Source of the DNA: Oscarella lobularis
Lineage: Eukaryota > Porifera > Homoscleromorpha > Homosclerophorida > Oscarellidae
NCBI RefSeq assembly: GCF_947507565.1
Contig: NC_089190.1
Span: 992,001 to 1,056,000, forward strand
Reading direction: 5' to 3'
DNA: 64,000 bases
The translations under genes and the position numbers were made by a program. The notes under the pieces were generated by a model. That model was given only the letters and a program-made list of their open reading frames with translations. It made no database searches and was not told where the DNA came from. This document shows, piece by piece, positions 47,859-57,700 of this stretch (the first letter of the stretch is position 1; each line of letters begins with the position of its first letter).

Positions 47859-50800
47859 TTAGCTAATAAAAAAGACCTGGAAAATTACCTTGTGAGTGTC
47901 TCGATCAAACACTCCTTTTAGCCTCCGCTTTACTGCGACGACCCCCGGAGCTGCCAGAAGATTTTCAATTTCAGCCTTCAGCGTTTCAAAGCATGATTGT
48001 GCTGAAGGCCGATTGGCTGGGTGGCGACCAATTAACTGAGAGCAAAGCATCAATAAATTGGGACGACCAGCGAGAGCGTCCAATTGAGTCTGTCTCAGTT
48101 CCGAAACGGGCCCCGCACCCATGAATATTTCAATCAACGACACGCCCACGCTGTACACGTCGCTAAGCAACGTGCTCGAAGCGGCAGTGCCATCCGGACG
48201 CGGCGCCCTTTCTGGAGCGAGATACGGTGGACTCAGTGGGCCAGTGGACAGAGAACTCTCAATCAGATGAGCCGCTCCTAAGTCGCCCACTTTTACCTTC
48301 ATATCTCTTGTTACAAGAATATTTGATGGTCGAATGTCGCCGTGGACGTAGGGACGTGGGCGAATCTGATGAAGATATGCGATTCCGGACGTCATATCCA
48401 TGGCAATAGACAGCTGCTCGTAAATGGTCAAATACAACCCGGAAGCGTGAGCGGCGGTGATGACTTCGCTGACCGATCCCTCGAGTAATTCCATGATCAT
48501 TTGAAGAGGAATTCCTTCGACCATGACCGCTCCACAAACGGTCATGATATTGGGATGATGCAGTCGGCTGCACACGAAAATTTCTTGTTTGAACATTTCA
48601 ATGTTGTGCTGATCCGCGATGAGGTCGTGAATTTTTTTCACGGCGACTGTCATTCCGCGCCATTGGCCAACAAAAGCGCCTAAGTGTGACATATAACATT
48701 ATTTGCATTTATAGCAAATTTCCTCACCTGTAAAAGCTCCTGATCCCAGTTTCTGGTCAGTCACGCGAACTTCATCTGGATTGACGTTCAAGACCTCCGT
48801 AAATCTGTCAAGGCATCGTTTCATTTCGTCACGAGACGCTTCGAGAGTTTGGCAGCGCGTCAATGCAACTGAAAATTGGTCTCTACACAAATGATCCATC
48901 ACAAATACAAACGTAGATAGGTATAGTGGCAGTATGCATGCCTAATAGAAGCAATTTCTTGCCCATGACGACGTTGTGCTGCAGATGCTTCCCTTTGCAC
49001 TGACGCCAGTTGTTCCCTACACGTCGCATGAGATTATGTGCATACACATTTTAAGTACATAATTATTATTCTTAGTACCTGATTGAAGTGATCTGTTCAT
49101 CTTTTCGCTGTTCAAGACGACGTTGAGCTAGCGATGCTTCCCTTCGAACTGACGCAAGTTGTTCCCTAAAAGCAAGAAAAAGACTAAGACTTTACTAATT
49201 ATCTTTTCACCCTGATTTGATCTATTACCCCGTCTTTACGCTGTACTTCTTGTTGAGAAGAGGCAAGTTCTTCTCTGAAATTGCAGAAGGATTCACGTAT
49301 TGGCTGACATAGATGTAACGTCATAAGAGACCTGATAGAAGCCTTTTCTTCGTCAAAGCGACCCTGTGCTTGTCTAATAGAAATGGTTCTAAAAATAGCT
49401 ACACCTTGATTCATCTACCTCGTCTGCTCTTCAAAACGAGTTGTGTTTGCTCTGAAATAATTGACATTACCTACCATCATGTTTAAAGTGTAATGCTCTC
49501 ACCTTTTTTCTTCGACCAATTTAGCACATCGTCGTCGAAGATGCTCCAACTCACGCTGCAGCATTTCCATATCTTCACTTCCACTTGGAAGTGAGAAATG
49601 CGGAGATGGAATTGCTGCACAAACTGGAGGTATCCTCGATAAAAGAATTTCTTGCTCTATTCTCATGTACGACTCGTTATTAAAGTCTGCAAAATACAAT
49701 TATTAAAACACCACTAAATAAGGCTAAAATAATAATAATGATTACCTAGATGAAAAGAGCTAAGAATTGGCTTTAATGTCCAATCGTCATCAGTTCCACC
49801 ACAGACAAAGACTTCTGCAGTCTTGTCTTCATTCTGCACACAGTGACATGTGTGACCCGCAATCTCTCCTAATTGCGAATTAACGTCCATCTAAACTGAG
49901 AATAACAAACACATTAGAATGCTGTTGTGTAGCAACCTTATATGCTTTGGAATTCTCATAATCCAAAACGTAAATGTGGTCAGAATTTGTTTTGTTCAGT
50001 ATTTCACCCCCAATAAGAAGACAAATTGATTTGTCTTCTAATCCTTCTTTCACTAATTGACAAATCCCATGGTCCAATCTGGATGATGGTTCCACGTTGA
50101 AATCAATGATCGTCCACGTCTAAAACATTTGATAATCATATAATTATTTAAGTATGAAATTACTTACTTTATGATTCAAATTTATCCCAAAAGACTGAGT
50201 TTTGCCATTCATGTCAATTCCATGAAGTAACGCTCGATGTCGGTCAATGTTTGCCATGGCAGCATTCACAAGTGGCTTTGGTCTTGTTCCACTCAATTCC
50301 AAATCCAACCACACTCCATACACTCCTAGTCTCAATATCATTAAGAAATTGATATCAATATACTCACCATCATTTTCCTCTTCAAATTCAAATTCATAAA
50401 TATCATTACTCCAGCCGTCTTCGTCCTGAGTCGCCCCAAATTGGAGTTGATCGTTTTCTTCGCCTTCTGACAACGATATATCAGTATTTGTTATAGCTTC
50501 TTCCTCCTCGTCCTCGTCCTCTTCCTCGTAGTCGTCGTCCTCCTCCTGGACCTCCTCCTCCTCCTCTTCACCACGAGGGATCTCATCTCCGCTCCTTCCC
50601 CCAAACATGATCACTCTTGATCCAATCGCACACAAACAGCAGTGCGAGCGTCCGGGCGGTTTCTTTCCTCCGATGGGCGTGGCTACTTCGATCCATTCCA
50701 TTTTCTTCGGATCGAGACGATAAACGATTCCCAGTCGACGACCATCGTCTGTCAATCCCCCGTAGGAGTAGATCATCTTGTCGATGACCACACATCGTGC

Positions 50801-51058
50801 TCCCTTACAAGGTGGAGGAATCGTTCGACTTCGAGTCAATCGACGGATCCATTTCTTCGCCCTCCGAACGTTCGTCACCCAGATTTCGTTTCGGGGAAAA
50901 TGTTTTGATCCATGCCCGCCGCCGAAAAGATGGAGATGATCGTCGACCAATGCGCATTCATGAAAATACCGTTTCTCGGGTAAACTGCTTTCGTCAGGGG
51001 ATACTTTAGGAGGATCGTTTCGGGCCTTTCGGCTAATTAGTTGACGAATCAATTCCAT
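47859..51058 (-). CDS. Kelch-coiled-coil-kinase K1
   Basis: Minus-strand gene of about 12 exons: 51058-50368, 50325-50168, 50119-49937, 49890-49746, 49686-49503, 49451-49419, several ~60-90-nt coiled-coil exons between 49400 and 48950, 48882-48728, and the kinase exon 48679-47859. The N-terminal ~400 residues form kelch blades (HLFGGGH, IYSYGG, VIMFGGRSGD, LLIGGEI, VFVCGG, each followed by an aromatic/Trp position). An acidic insert of about 40 residues (Glu/Asp repeats, 50470-50580) interrupts one blade and is absent from K3. Coiled coil follows (LQRELEHLRRRC, repeated REQLASVxREAS). The kinase keeps VAVKK, HGDIRPSN, DLG and APE; the HRD Arg is replaced by Gly, so activation-loop control is probably unusual. 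Probably cytoplasmic; kelch domain for partner binding and coiled coil for oligomerisation are inferred. One internal intron appears to start with GC (TATTAG|GCATGC near 48942). Confidence 0.85.
50470..50580 (-). repeat. Acidic simple-sequence insert in K1 kelch domain
   Basis: CTC/GTC triplet-rich DNA on the plus strand, encoding long Glu/Asp runs (GEEEEEEVQEEDDDYEEE and more). Paralogue K3 goes straight from IPRDQ to LQSGAT, so the insert is a lineage-specific expansion. Confidence 0.8.
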
Positions 51059-51437
51059 TTCGTCTCCGCAGCCACTGCGCGCGCGCTAACACAGATCGAA
51101 AACGAAAATGGGCGTTTCTGGATTGCCTCCAAAGCTTTTCTTAGAAGCATAACAAATAAGGCAGGTAAGAAACTTGTGCAACGTTCATGGATTATCCTAC
51201 ATAGTGAAAATGTTCAGAGCCCAAACATCTAGATAATTTACTCGCCTTGCACAAAGACGTTTCCAAGTATCATGACGCTGTGCAGAAACGTCGCCCTCAT
51301 CTCACAAAATAACCAGCAATCAAAAAAGAAGAAGAAAAGCCACCTAAAGTCTCCAAAAAGATCACCACGATAAAAACATACCGCAAGTCTCACTCAAACA
51401 TCAAATGCAGTAAAAAAGTACCAAGGAATCATTTTAG
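51059..51437. other. Short intergenic region upstream of K1
   Basis: Promoter of K1 (minus) and 3' flank of the truncated kinase copy. Nothing else recognised. Confidence 0.5.
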
Positions 51438-51933
51438 CTAATAGAAAGCACTTGGGAATATGACTTTATGAGTGTCTAACCCAAACACGCCTTTTACCAT
51501 TCGCTTCGCTACGAAAATCCCTAGTGCTGACATACGGCTTTCATTTTCGGTGAATTCAAATTTCAGGGTTTCAAAGCACACTTGCGCCGACATTCGATTG
51601 GCTGGATCACGACCAATTAATTGAGAGCAAAGCATGAATAAATTGGGACGATTAGCGAGGGCGTCCAATTGAGTCTGCCTCACTTCCGGAATGGGACCCG
51701 CACCCGTGAATATTTCAATCAACGACACACCCACGCTGTATACGTCACCACTCAACGTGCTCGAAGCGGCAGTGCCATCCGGAAGCGGCGCCCTTTCTGG
51801 AGCGAGATACGGTGGACTCAGTGGGCCAGCGGACAGAGAACTCTCAATCAGATGAGCCGCTCCTAAGTCGCCGACTTTTACCTTCATATCTCTTGTTACC
51901 AGAATATTTGATGGTCGAATGTCGCCGTGGACG
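51438..51933 (-). pseudogene. Truncated kinase copy K2
   Basis: The minus-strand reading equals the C-terminal 160 residues of the K1/K3 kinase, from the GDIRPSNILV catalytic loop to the natural stop, with open frame. The N-lobe, coiled coil and kelch parts are missing: homology ends at 51933, exactly where a 16-bp palindrome begins. Without ATP-binding lobe it cannot be an active kinase. It shares SSLSAGP with K3 and PYLAPERAP with K1. Confidence 0.85.
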
Positions 51934-51949
51934 GAGGTCTCGAGACCTC
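51934..51949. repeat. Perfect 16-bp palindrome at the truncation point of K2
   Basis: GAGGTCTCGAGACCTC is its own reverse complement. It marks the breakpoint between kinase homology and unrelated sequence (CATAGACCCCCCCTGGATCC). Confidence 0.8.
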
Positions 51950-52137
51950 ATAGACCCCCCCTGGATCCGCCACTGCAACATTCAGAGACGTGAGTAAAGA
52001 CCAGGCATGTGAAGAAAATTTGCCAGTGAAAAATTTTAAATTTGAGCAAAAGAAAGATGCATCTTATACTAGACGAACAGCAGACGCAATAAACAACGTC
52101 AGGGCATGCAGTTAGGCTGGTAAAGAGGTCAGGCTTG
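51950..52137. other. Short intergenic stretch, no gene recognised
   Basis: Separates the truncated kinase from the stop codon of the CCCH gene. No motif seen. Confidence 0.4.
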
Positions 52138-54639
52138 TCAAGGCTTGAGACTTTCTATAACGCACTCCAGCGTATCTATAAAATGTGGAAGCTCACCGAT
52201 AATTTCCTCTGCAATCCAAGGCTTCTCTGGAGGTGTCAAATTCGACAATACGGGACACTTTAGCATTTCGAAAAATTCAACCATGCTTGTTTTTGGAGAA
52301 GAAGAAGAGAATGCTGCCAGCCATAATAAATTTTGAAGCTAGGCAATGCTATAATTGCAGATAACAATTTCTTAGAGTTCTGGGCTAACCTCAATCTCAT
52401 AGTGAGACGACGAAAATTCCGCTGTCATTCTCGTACCTGGTAATGCGCGCGCATATTGCGGTCTTTCACCATTAAATTCATCCACTTTTGAAATCGCAAC
52501 ACAAAGTTTATTTTCAATGACGTAGCTAGATTTGACTTTGTGCCTAATAAAATGAACGCGGAAGCCAGGAATAATCTTAAACGATACCCGACCATTCGCT
52601 CTGATTTAAACACATAAGCAATAAAATATAATACATACAGTATTTAAACAAACCCGATATTTATTGACTTTGTAAATTGCTGAATTAGTGGTTCGTCAAG
52701 TGAGACGAGCTCTCTAGTGTTAAGCGACAGACGCACGTCGTGCTGCCTGCAATATTTTAAAACAGTACATACGCTTTCGCAAAAACAATGGGGCACATAC
52801 CCTTCCAGAAATACCCAATTTGCCACAAATACTTTTTCTTCGTTTTTGTAAGCAGCATAGCACTCAAGGCTCCCATCATCTGTTTTGGTCACCCGCAAGT
52901 CCAGACGTCGAAGTTCTCGCAACGAAACTTTGAAGTCATACGTGTCGAGAACAGTCGGTTCGTCCAAATCCTCCGATACGTCTTCAGGAGACGTTGATAC
53001 ACTGATATTAGAGGGATCAATTTAATTTTTGAATCATGTTTATTATGCTTACTAAGTAGCAAAAGAAGATTTTAACTGAGGAACGATATCACCTTCAAAT
53101 TCCAGTATGTCGTACTCAGATGACGCAATTTCCGGTGGAACGTCTGTCCACAGAAGCTTGCCCATCCTTTGAAAACTGACAATACAATAATTGCAAAGTT
53201 TTTGTAAGACGAATGACCTTGCTTCAATTCTGATTTGACCTTGATAAGTTTGGAGTTTCTTTAATTTCTCCAGCATACACTGTCGCACAAACAAAAGGTT
53301 ATCTTCGTGAATAAGACCACTGGGTGGCAATCTTAAAGGAAAATTCCACAAATAAAATGTATAAAGATAACACCGCGCGTACGAACTTTTCAGTTTTACT
53401 CCAAGCCGCCGTAGCCTTGGATGTATCTTCAAACACTATTGATGGCTTTAATTTCAAGTTTTCTAAGCCTTTCTTCAGAAAGCTTTCGGCACTGTCTTTA
53501 GAAGGACTAGGCATTTGAGCCCGTACCTTTGACATTGGATTCATTATCCTACCCGACAACTATATACATAAGGTTTTCTTACAGACAACTTCAAAGTGTG
53601 CTGCTGCCGATGACCCAAAGTACGAAAATGATCGCCTGTGTGCGGCTGAAAGCAAAGCCGAACGTTCGACTTTTTTGCATCATAACAGGTAACACTGTCT
53701 AGAACTGGCGTCTATTTAAATAAAACAAAGTGTGCTTAACTTATTGAAATTCATGCCAGCTTAGAGTCGTCTTACCGTAGTAAACAAGCGCATTTTGATT
53801 TTTTCGGCTACCAAGTCTATCTTGATTTGAGATGAAGAAACCAATTTTATTTCCTGAAGCGTTTGTGCATGTATAGACAAAACGCGTAAAGTATTCGAGC
53901 ATACCTTTCTACCATGTTCTTTGCATGGCCAGCAGAACGTGTCAGTGTCTTCCTCGTTATCATGAAGTATGCCCTGTAGGGTTGACCCTTGTCGACCCAC
54001 AATGTATAGCATGGAAATTTTATCGGGTACAGGCAAGCAGTATGTGATCATGCTACTCTGCATGCATCAGAACAAATTTTACTTTTGCAATAGAAGATTC
54101 TGAAATAAAGACTTACCATTCTTTCACGAACAGCTCCAGTAAACTCTTCAACGTTCGTTGCCGATCCTTCAACGTAGATCACATTCTTGCCAACTCTAGC
54201 ATTTACATTATGCTTTCTAGCCTCTGAATGCAGCCATATGCCTATACAGATACCAAAATAAGTTTGACTGAACCGAGAACGCCGATAGGTAATAAGCACA
54301 ATATATATAGAACATCTTGCCTCTTCCGCAAACGTACCCAAGGTACAGGGGAACAGGAATCGCTGTCTCGTTAGGGCGTCGGCCAGCAATAGAGCCGCTG
54401 TCCAGTTGATCTAGTTTTCCGCTGCTGTCGTGAAGAAATTTGCAGTCAGGGCCGTTTCTGCAAGTTCCTTTTAGGAAAAAATTGCAGGTTTTATGAGGCT
54501 TTGCGTCGTCGTGAAGAAATTTGCAATCACGGCCGTATCTGCAATTTCCTTTCAGAAAGAACTTGCAGGGTTTCCAAGTCTTCCTTGCGTCGTAAAGAGA
54601 CGTCGGTAGCTTTTGTGTCTGTGCCAAGAAGTACGCCAT
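52138..54639 (-). CDS. Two-CCCH-finger protein of unknown family
   Basis: Ten exons, 671 residues, phases consistent throughout: 54639-54321, 54241-54117, 54057-53905, 53853-53776, 53711-53583, 53559-53387, 53331-53053, 53001-52654, 52599-52389, 52338-52138. The first exon holds two tandem CCCH fingers of C-x7-C-x5-C-x3-H spacing (CKFFLKGNCRYGRDCKFLH and a second very similar one), the kind that binds single-stranded RNA. The next segment (HNVNARVGKNVIYVEGSATN) could be a KH-like fold but I am not sure. The remaining ~450 residues, with VFVANWVFLEGYVPHCFCES and RVHFIRHKVKSSYVIENK, match nothing I know. The first intron has a GC donor (AGAG|GCAAGA). The gene is divergent from the helicase-Death gene with only 155 bp between start codons, so co-regulation is likely. 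Function in RNA recognition is inferred from the fingers alone. Confidence 0.8.
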
Positions 54640-54679
54640 ATCTAAGCGTAGATATAGAAAGCGGAAAGGCGCGCATGGC

Positions 54680-54690
54680 GAAAGTGAAAC
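54680..54690 (+). promoter_or_regulatory. Interferon-stimulated-response-element-like site
   Basis: GAAAGTGAAAC fits the GAAANNGAAA core bound by IRF-family factors in bilaterians. A match by chance on either strand of a 155-bp region is expected in about 0.5% of cases (8 fixed positions, equal base use). IRF use in this organism is not shown. Confidence 0.35.
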
Positions 54691-54713
54691 ACTTGCGCTG
54701 ATAGGACAACGCC

Positions 54714-54743
54714 ATCGTCATCAATCGTCATCAATCGTCATCA
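54714..54743 (+). repeat. Three 10-bp direct repeats, ATCGTCATCA
   Basis: Exactly three head-to-tail copies without spacer, so the same face of the helix is repeated each turn. They lie midway between the two divergent start codons and could be cooperative binding sites. Confidence 0.7.
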
Positions 54744-54794
54744 CAAGGTGGGGCGCGCCCCGAAAATAAAATCCCCAACGGCCCCAAACCTAAG

Positions 54795-57700
54795 ATGGAT
54801 CAAATCAAGGCAGCACTGAAAGAGAAAAATCCATTCAAGCGAAAGAAAACCTTGGCTAAAATAGAAGAGGTTCTTCGCGACCCGTACGCGCAGCTCAGTT
54901 CCCGACTCCGAGACAAGTACAGAAATGATAAATCGCGACTCCAAAGTGACGTCGACGGGCTTTGGAAACTGAGAGTCGGTGCGTTTCTCGCCGGTCTATC
55001 GGCATCGACTCAGCTATCGTTAGACGAGCTCAACAAAAGCGAAGTCGTACTGCAGACGTTTTCAGGACTCCAGTTTCGCGTTGAACCCGTTTCTCCCTAT
55101 GTGCCTGAAGATGAAGAAGAGAGTCTGACACTTTCGCATAACAAAGATCTAGTGAAAGAAATGAGATACGACTCTGTGGTCGAAAGTGGCGTTTTGCTGG
55201 CGAAAACTGAAACCGAAGGCTTCATTTATCAGCCAGGGGACCCAAAAGAGCTGGGCAGCTTACGGTTCCCATTGAACACTGATGCATTTGCGGTTCCAGA
55301 CAAATCTCTCAAAGCTCTTTCACTTCACTGCGGTGACGAAGTCGAGTTTCGATTATGTGGGTCTACTCCGTATGACGTAAAAGTATCAAAATATGAGGAT
55401 ATGACAAGTAAGGAAATAGACGACTACCTGAATGATCTTTCCCAAATAGCTGACGAGAATCCTCTTTCTGCTCTTTTGAGTATAAGAAATGCTTTTCCTA
55501 TATGGAGGTACATTTTGTATGGAGACGAAGGCCGAGTGCCAACTCACCGGCTGTGGAGAGTTGTTCGCCTTGCCAGTAAGATCACCGCATCAGAGGCAAC
55601 GACTTTACTCAGGTCGGCGGTAGAGTCAATTTTTCTATCTTTTGCAAAGCCAGCGTTCCTCCATGAAACTCTTCTGCCTTGCTGCACAAACGAAACCGAT
55701 AGAAGTGATTTCACCGTAGATGAAATGAAGGAATTCGTATCAAACTTCGTAACTCTGCTACCTAAAAAAGCAAACACAATTTTTCCGCTTATCAAAATCG
55801 TTTCTCAATCTCTATTTGATGTTGGTCGTTATGTCGAGTCAAACAAGTTTCTGTTGAACACCCTTGAAACGATCGCGAGTCATCAGCAAATCGATGAAGA
55901 CGACGACACTGATGTCCAGCCGTGGAACAGCGCTCCGCTGATCATTACTCCAAAGGAGCTTCGGATTGCCTCCAAACAGAACCACAATCAATTTGCAGAC
56001 TTACCTGTGGTTCGTCTCAAGCAGCCTTACAGATCGATAGAGGACTACTTTGAAACGTATTTCACACTCTTACGAAAGGATTGTTACGGGCAGCTGTGCG
56101 ACGTCATACGGTCTGCGAAACTCCTGCATGTTGACAGGAAAAAGCACAACTTGTACAAAATAGTGGAAACAACGGGACTTTACTTTTTCCTCAATGGAAG
56201 AGGCATGGCATTCTGCCTCAAATTCGAACCACTTTTTGAAATAGATTGGAATGAAAGTGAGTTTCTGAAAGAGGAGAATCTCGTTGCAATCAGTCTCACC
56301 GGAAATTTTGACGACTCTGAATTGATATGGGCAACAATTGCAAGTCAGGGAAGAAAACACACCGAATTGCTAAAACGAGTACAAAAAAGTTGATAATAAT
56401 ACAATTTTACAATTTTATTTTACCCTTTACTTCTGTGACGTAGAGTGAAGTGCACTTACGCTTCTGCACCGAGGAGAACGACGAAACTGACGCAGTGGTC
56501 ATATCTCGCATTCAAGAATCGACTTCCGCTGTCTTCGTTGAAAGTCCGGCGTTCTATCGCGCCTATCAACCCGTCTTAGACGCTTTGCAGCGAAAAAACA
56601 TTGAAGAAGTTCCTTTTCAGTAAGATGAAACATTACGATTTTCTTCTCCAACTTTTTTTGCTTGTAGAAACGCTCTAGTTCGCCTAAAAGAAGAGCCCCA
56701 AAAAATCGCGTATATAAACCAAACAACCACGGTCAATGAGATTCCTTTGTTTCATAACGTTGCTGAACTGACCTGCTCTGACGAGAAAATAGTACAAATC
56801 CTCGAGAAATGTCAATGCAAATTAGACAAAAGCCAAGTTGATGCGGTTACGAGCTGCTTTAGTCGTCCCCTGACACTTATTCAGGTATAAGAAAATATAG
56901 AATTAATCATGTTCACGAACATACATATATGTATGCCTTCACCTCTAGGGACCACCCGGAACAGGAAAGACATTTCTTGGCGTTACGATTACTCGACTGC
57001 TGCTCTCCACAAGCACCCTGCCGGAAGGTCCAATTTTGATAATGGCATACAAAAACAGATCACTTGATCACTTTCTCAATCTCTGCTTCGATTTCGTCGA
57101 CGAACGAAACGTTATTCGAGTCGGCCATACGTCGCATCGACGACTACAAGAGCGATGTCTTAGCGCTGTGCTGCACAGGGAAAAGCTGAGTGACAGACAG
57201 GTAGCCCGACGAATTCACTTCAATTCTATTTACAGACTGAAAGAGCTAAAAACGACGTAACAATATCGTATTATTACCTTGTTATAAAGTACATTACTTG
57301 CTTGGTTGTTAGATTGCGCCGTTGGGGAGAAAATCTGAAAAAATCACACAGTTTCAGCGTCGAAATCTTCGTCGATCAAGCAACAGATAATCAAATTCGT
57401 AGTCTCGTCAAAACACAGGAATCCGAACTGAAAAAAGATGCCGCTAATGAGCCGTCTATAAAAGCATTCCTTAGAAACAACATGGTTTGAATACAGGTAT
57501 TAGGATTTGAGAAGTAATAGAGATATCTTTACTGCAGAATAACGACGAGTACGTTCGCACCCTCTCTAACTTAATGGAAGCATGGCTACCTTCGGATGAA
57601 GAATTTGACAGAATTGGTCCTTCAGATAACGCTCCTAAAAAGAGTCTATTCGAAAAAATACAAAGCGCAACAACAGCAACGACGACAACAGTTAGGTTGC

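Larger units (their letters stand above)
54640..54794. promoter_or_regulatory. Bidirectional promoter of the CCCH gene and the helicase-Death gene
   Basis: The whole region between the two start codons. It contains GAAAGTGAAAC at 54680-54690 and three perfect 10-bp copies of ATCGTCATCA at 54714-54743. GC-rich GGGGCGCGCC follows at about 54750. No TATA box is visible in either direction. Confidence 0.6.

Noticed and set aside
52425-52613. Hydrophobic reading of the penultimate exon of the CCCH gene
   Set aside because: The other frame (RVHFIRHKVKSSYVIENK) joins both neighbouring exons in phase and looks like a soluble protein.
56070-56360. Minus-strand open frame inside the helicase gene
   Set aside because: It lies within the long first exon of the helicase, whose frame is supported by homology.
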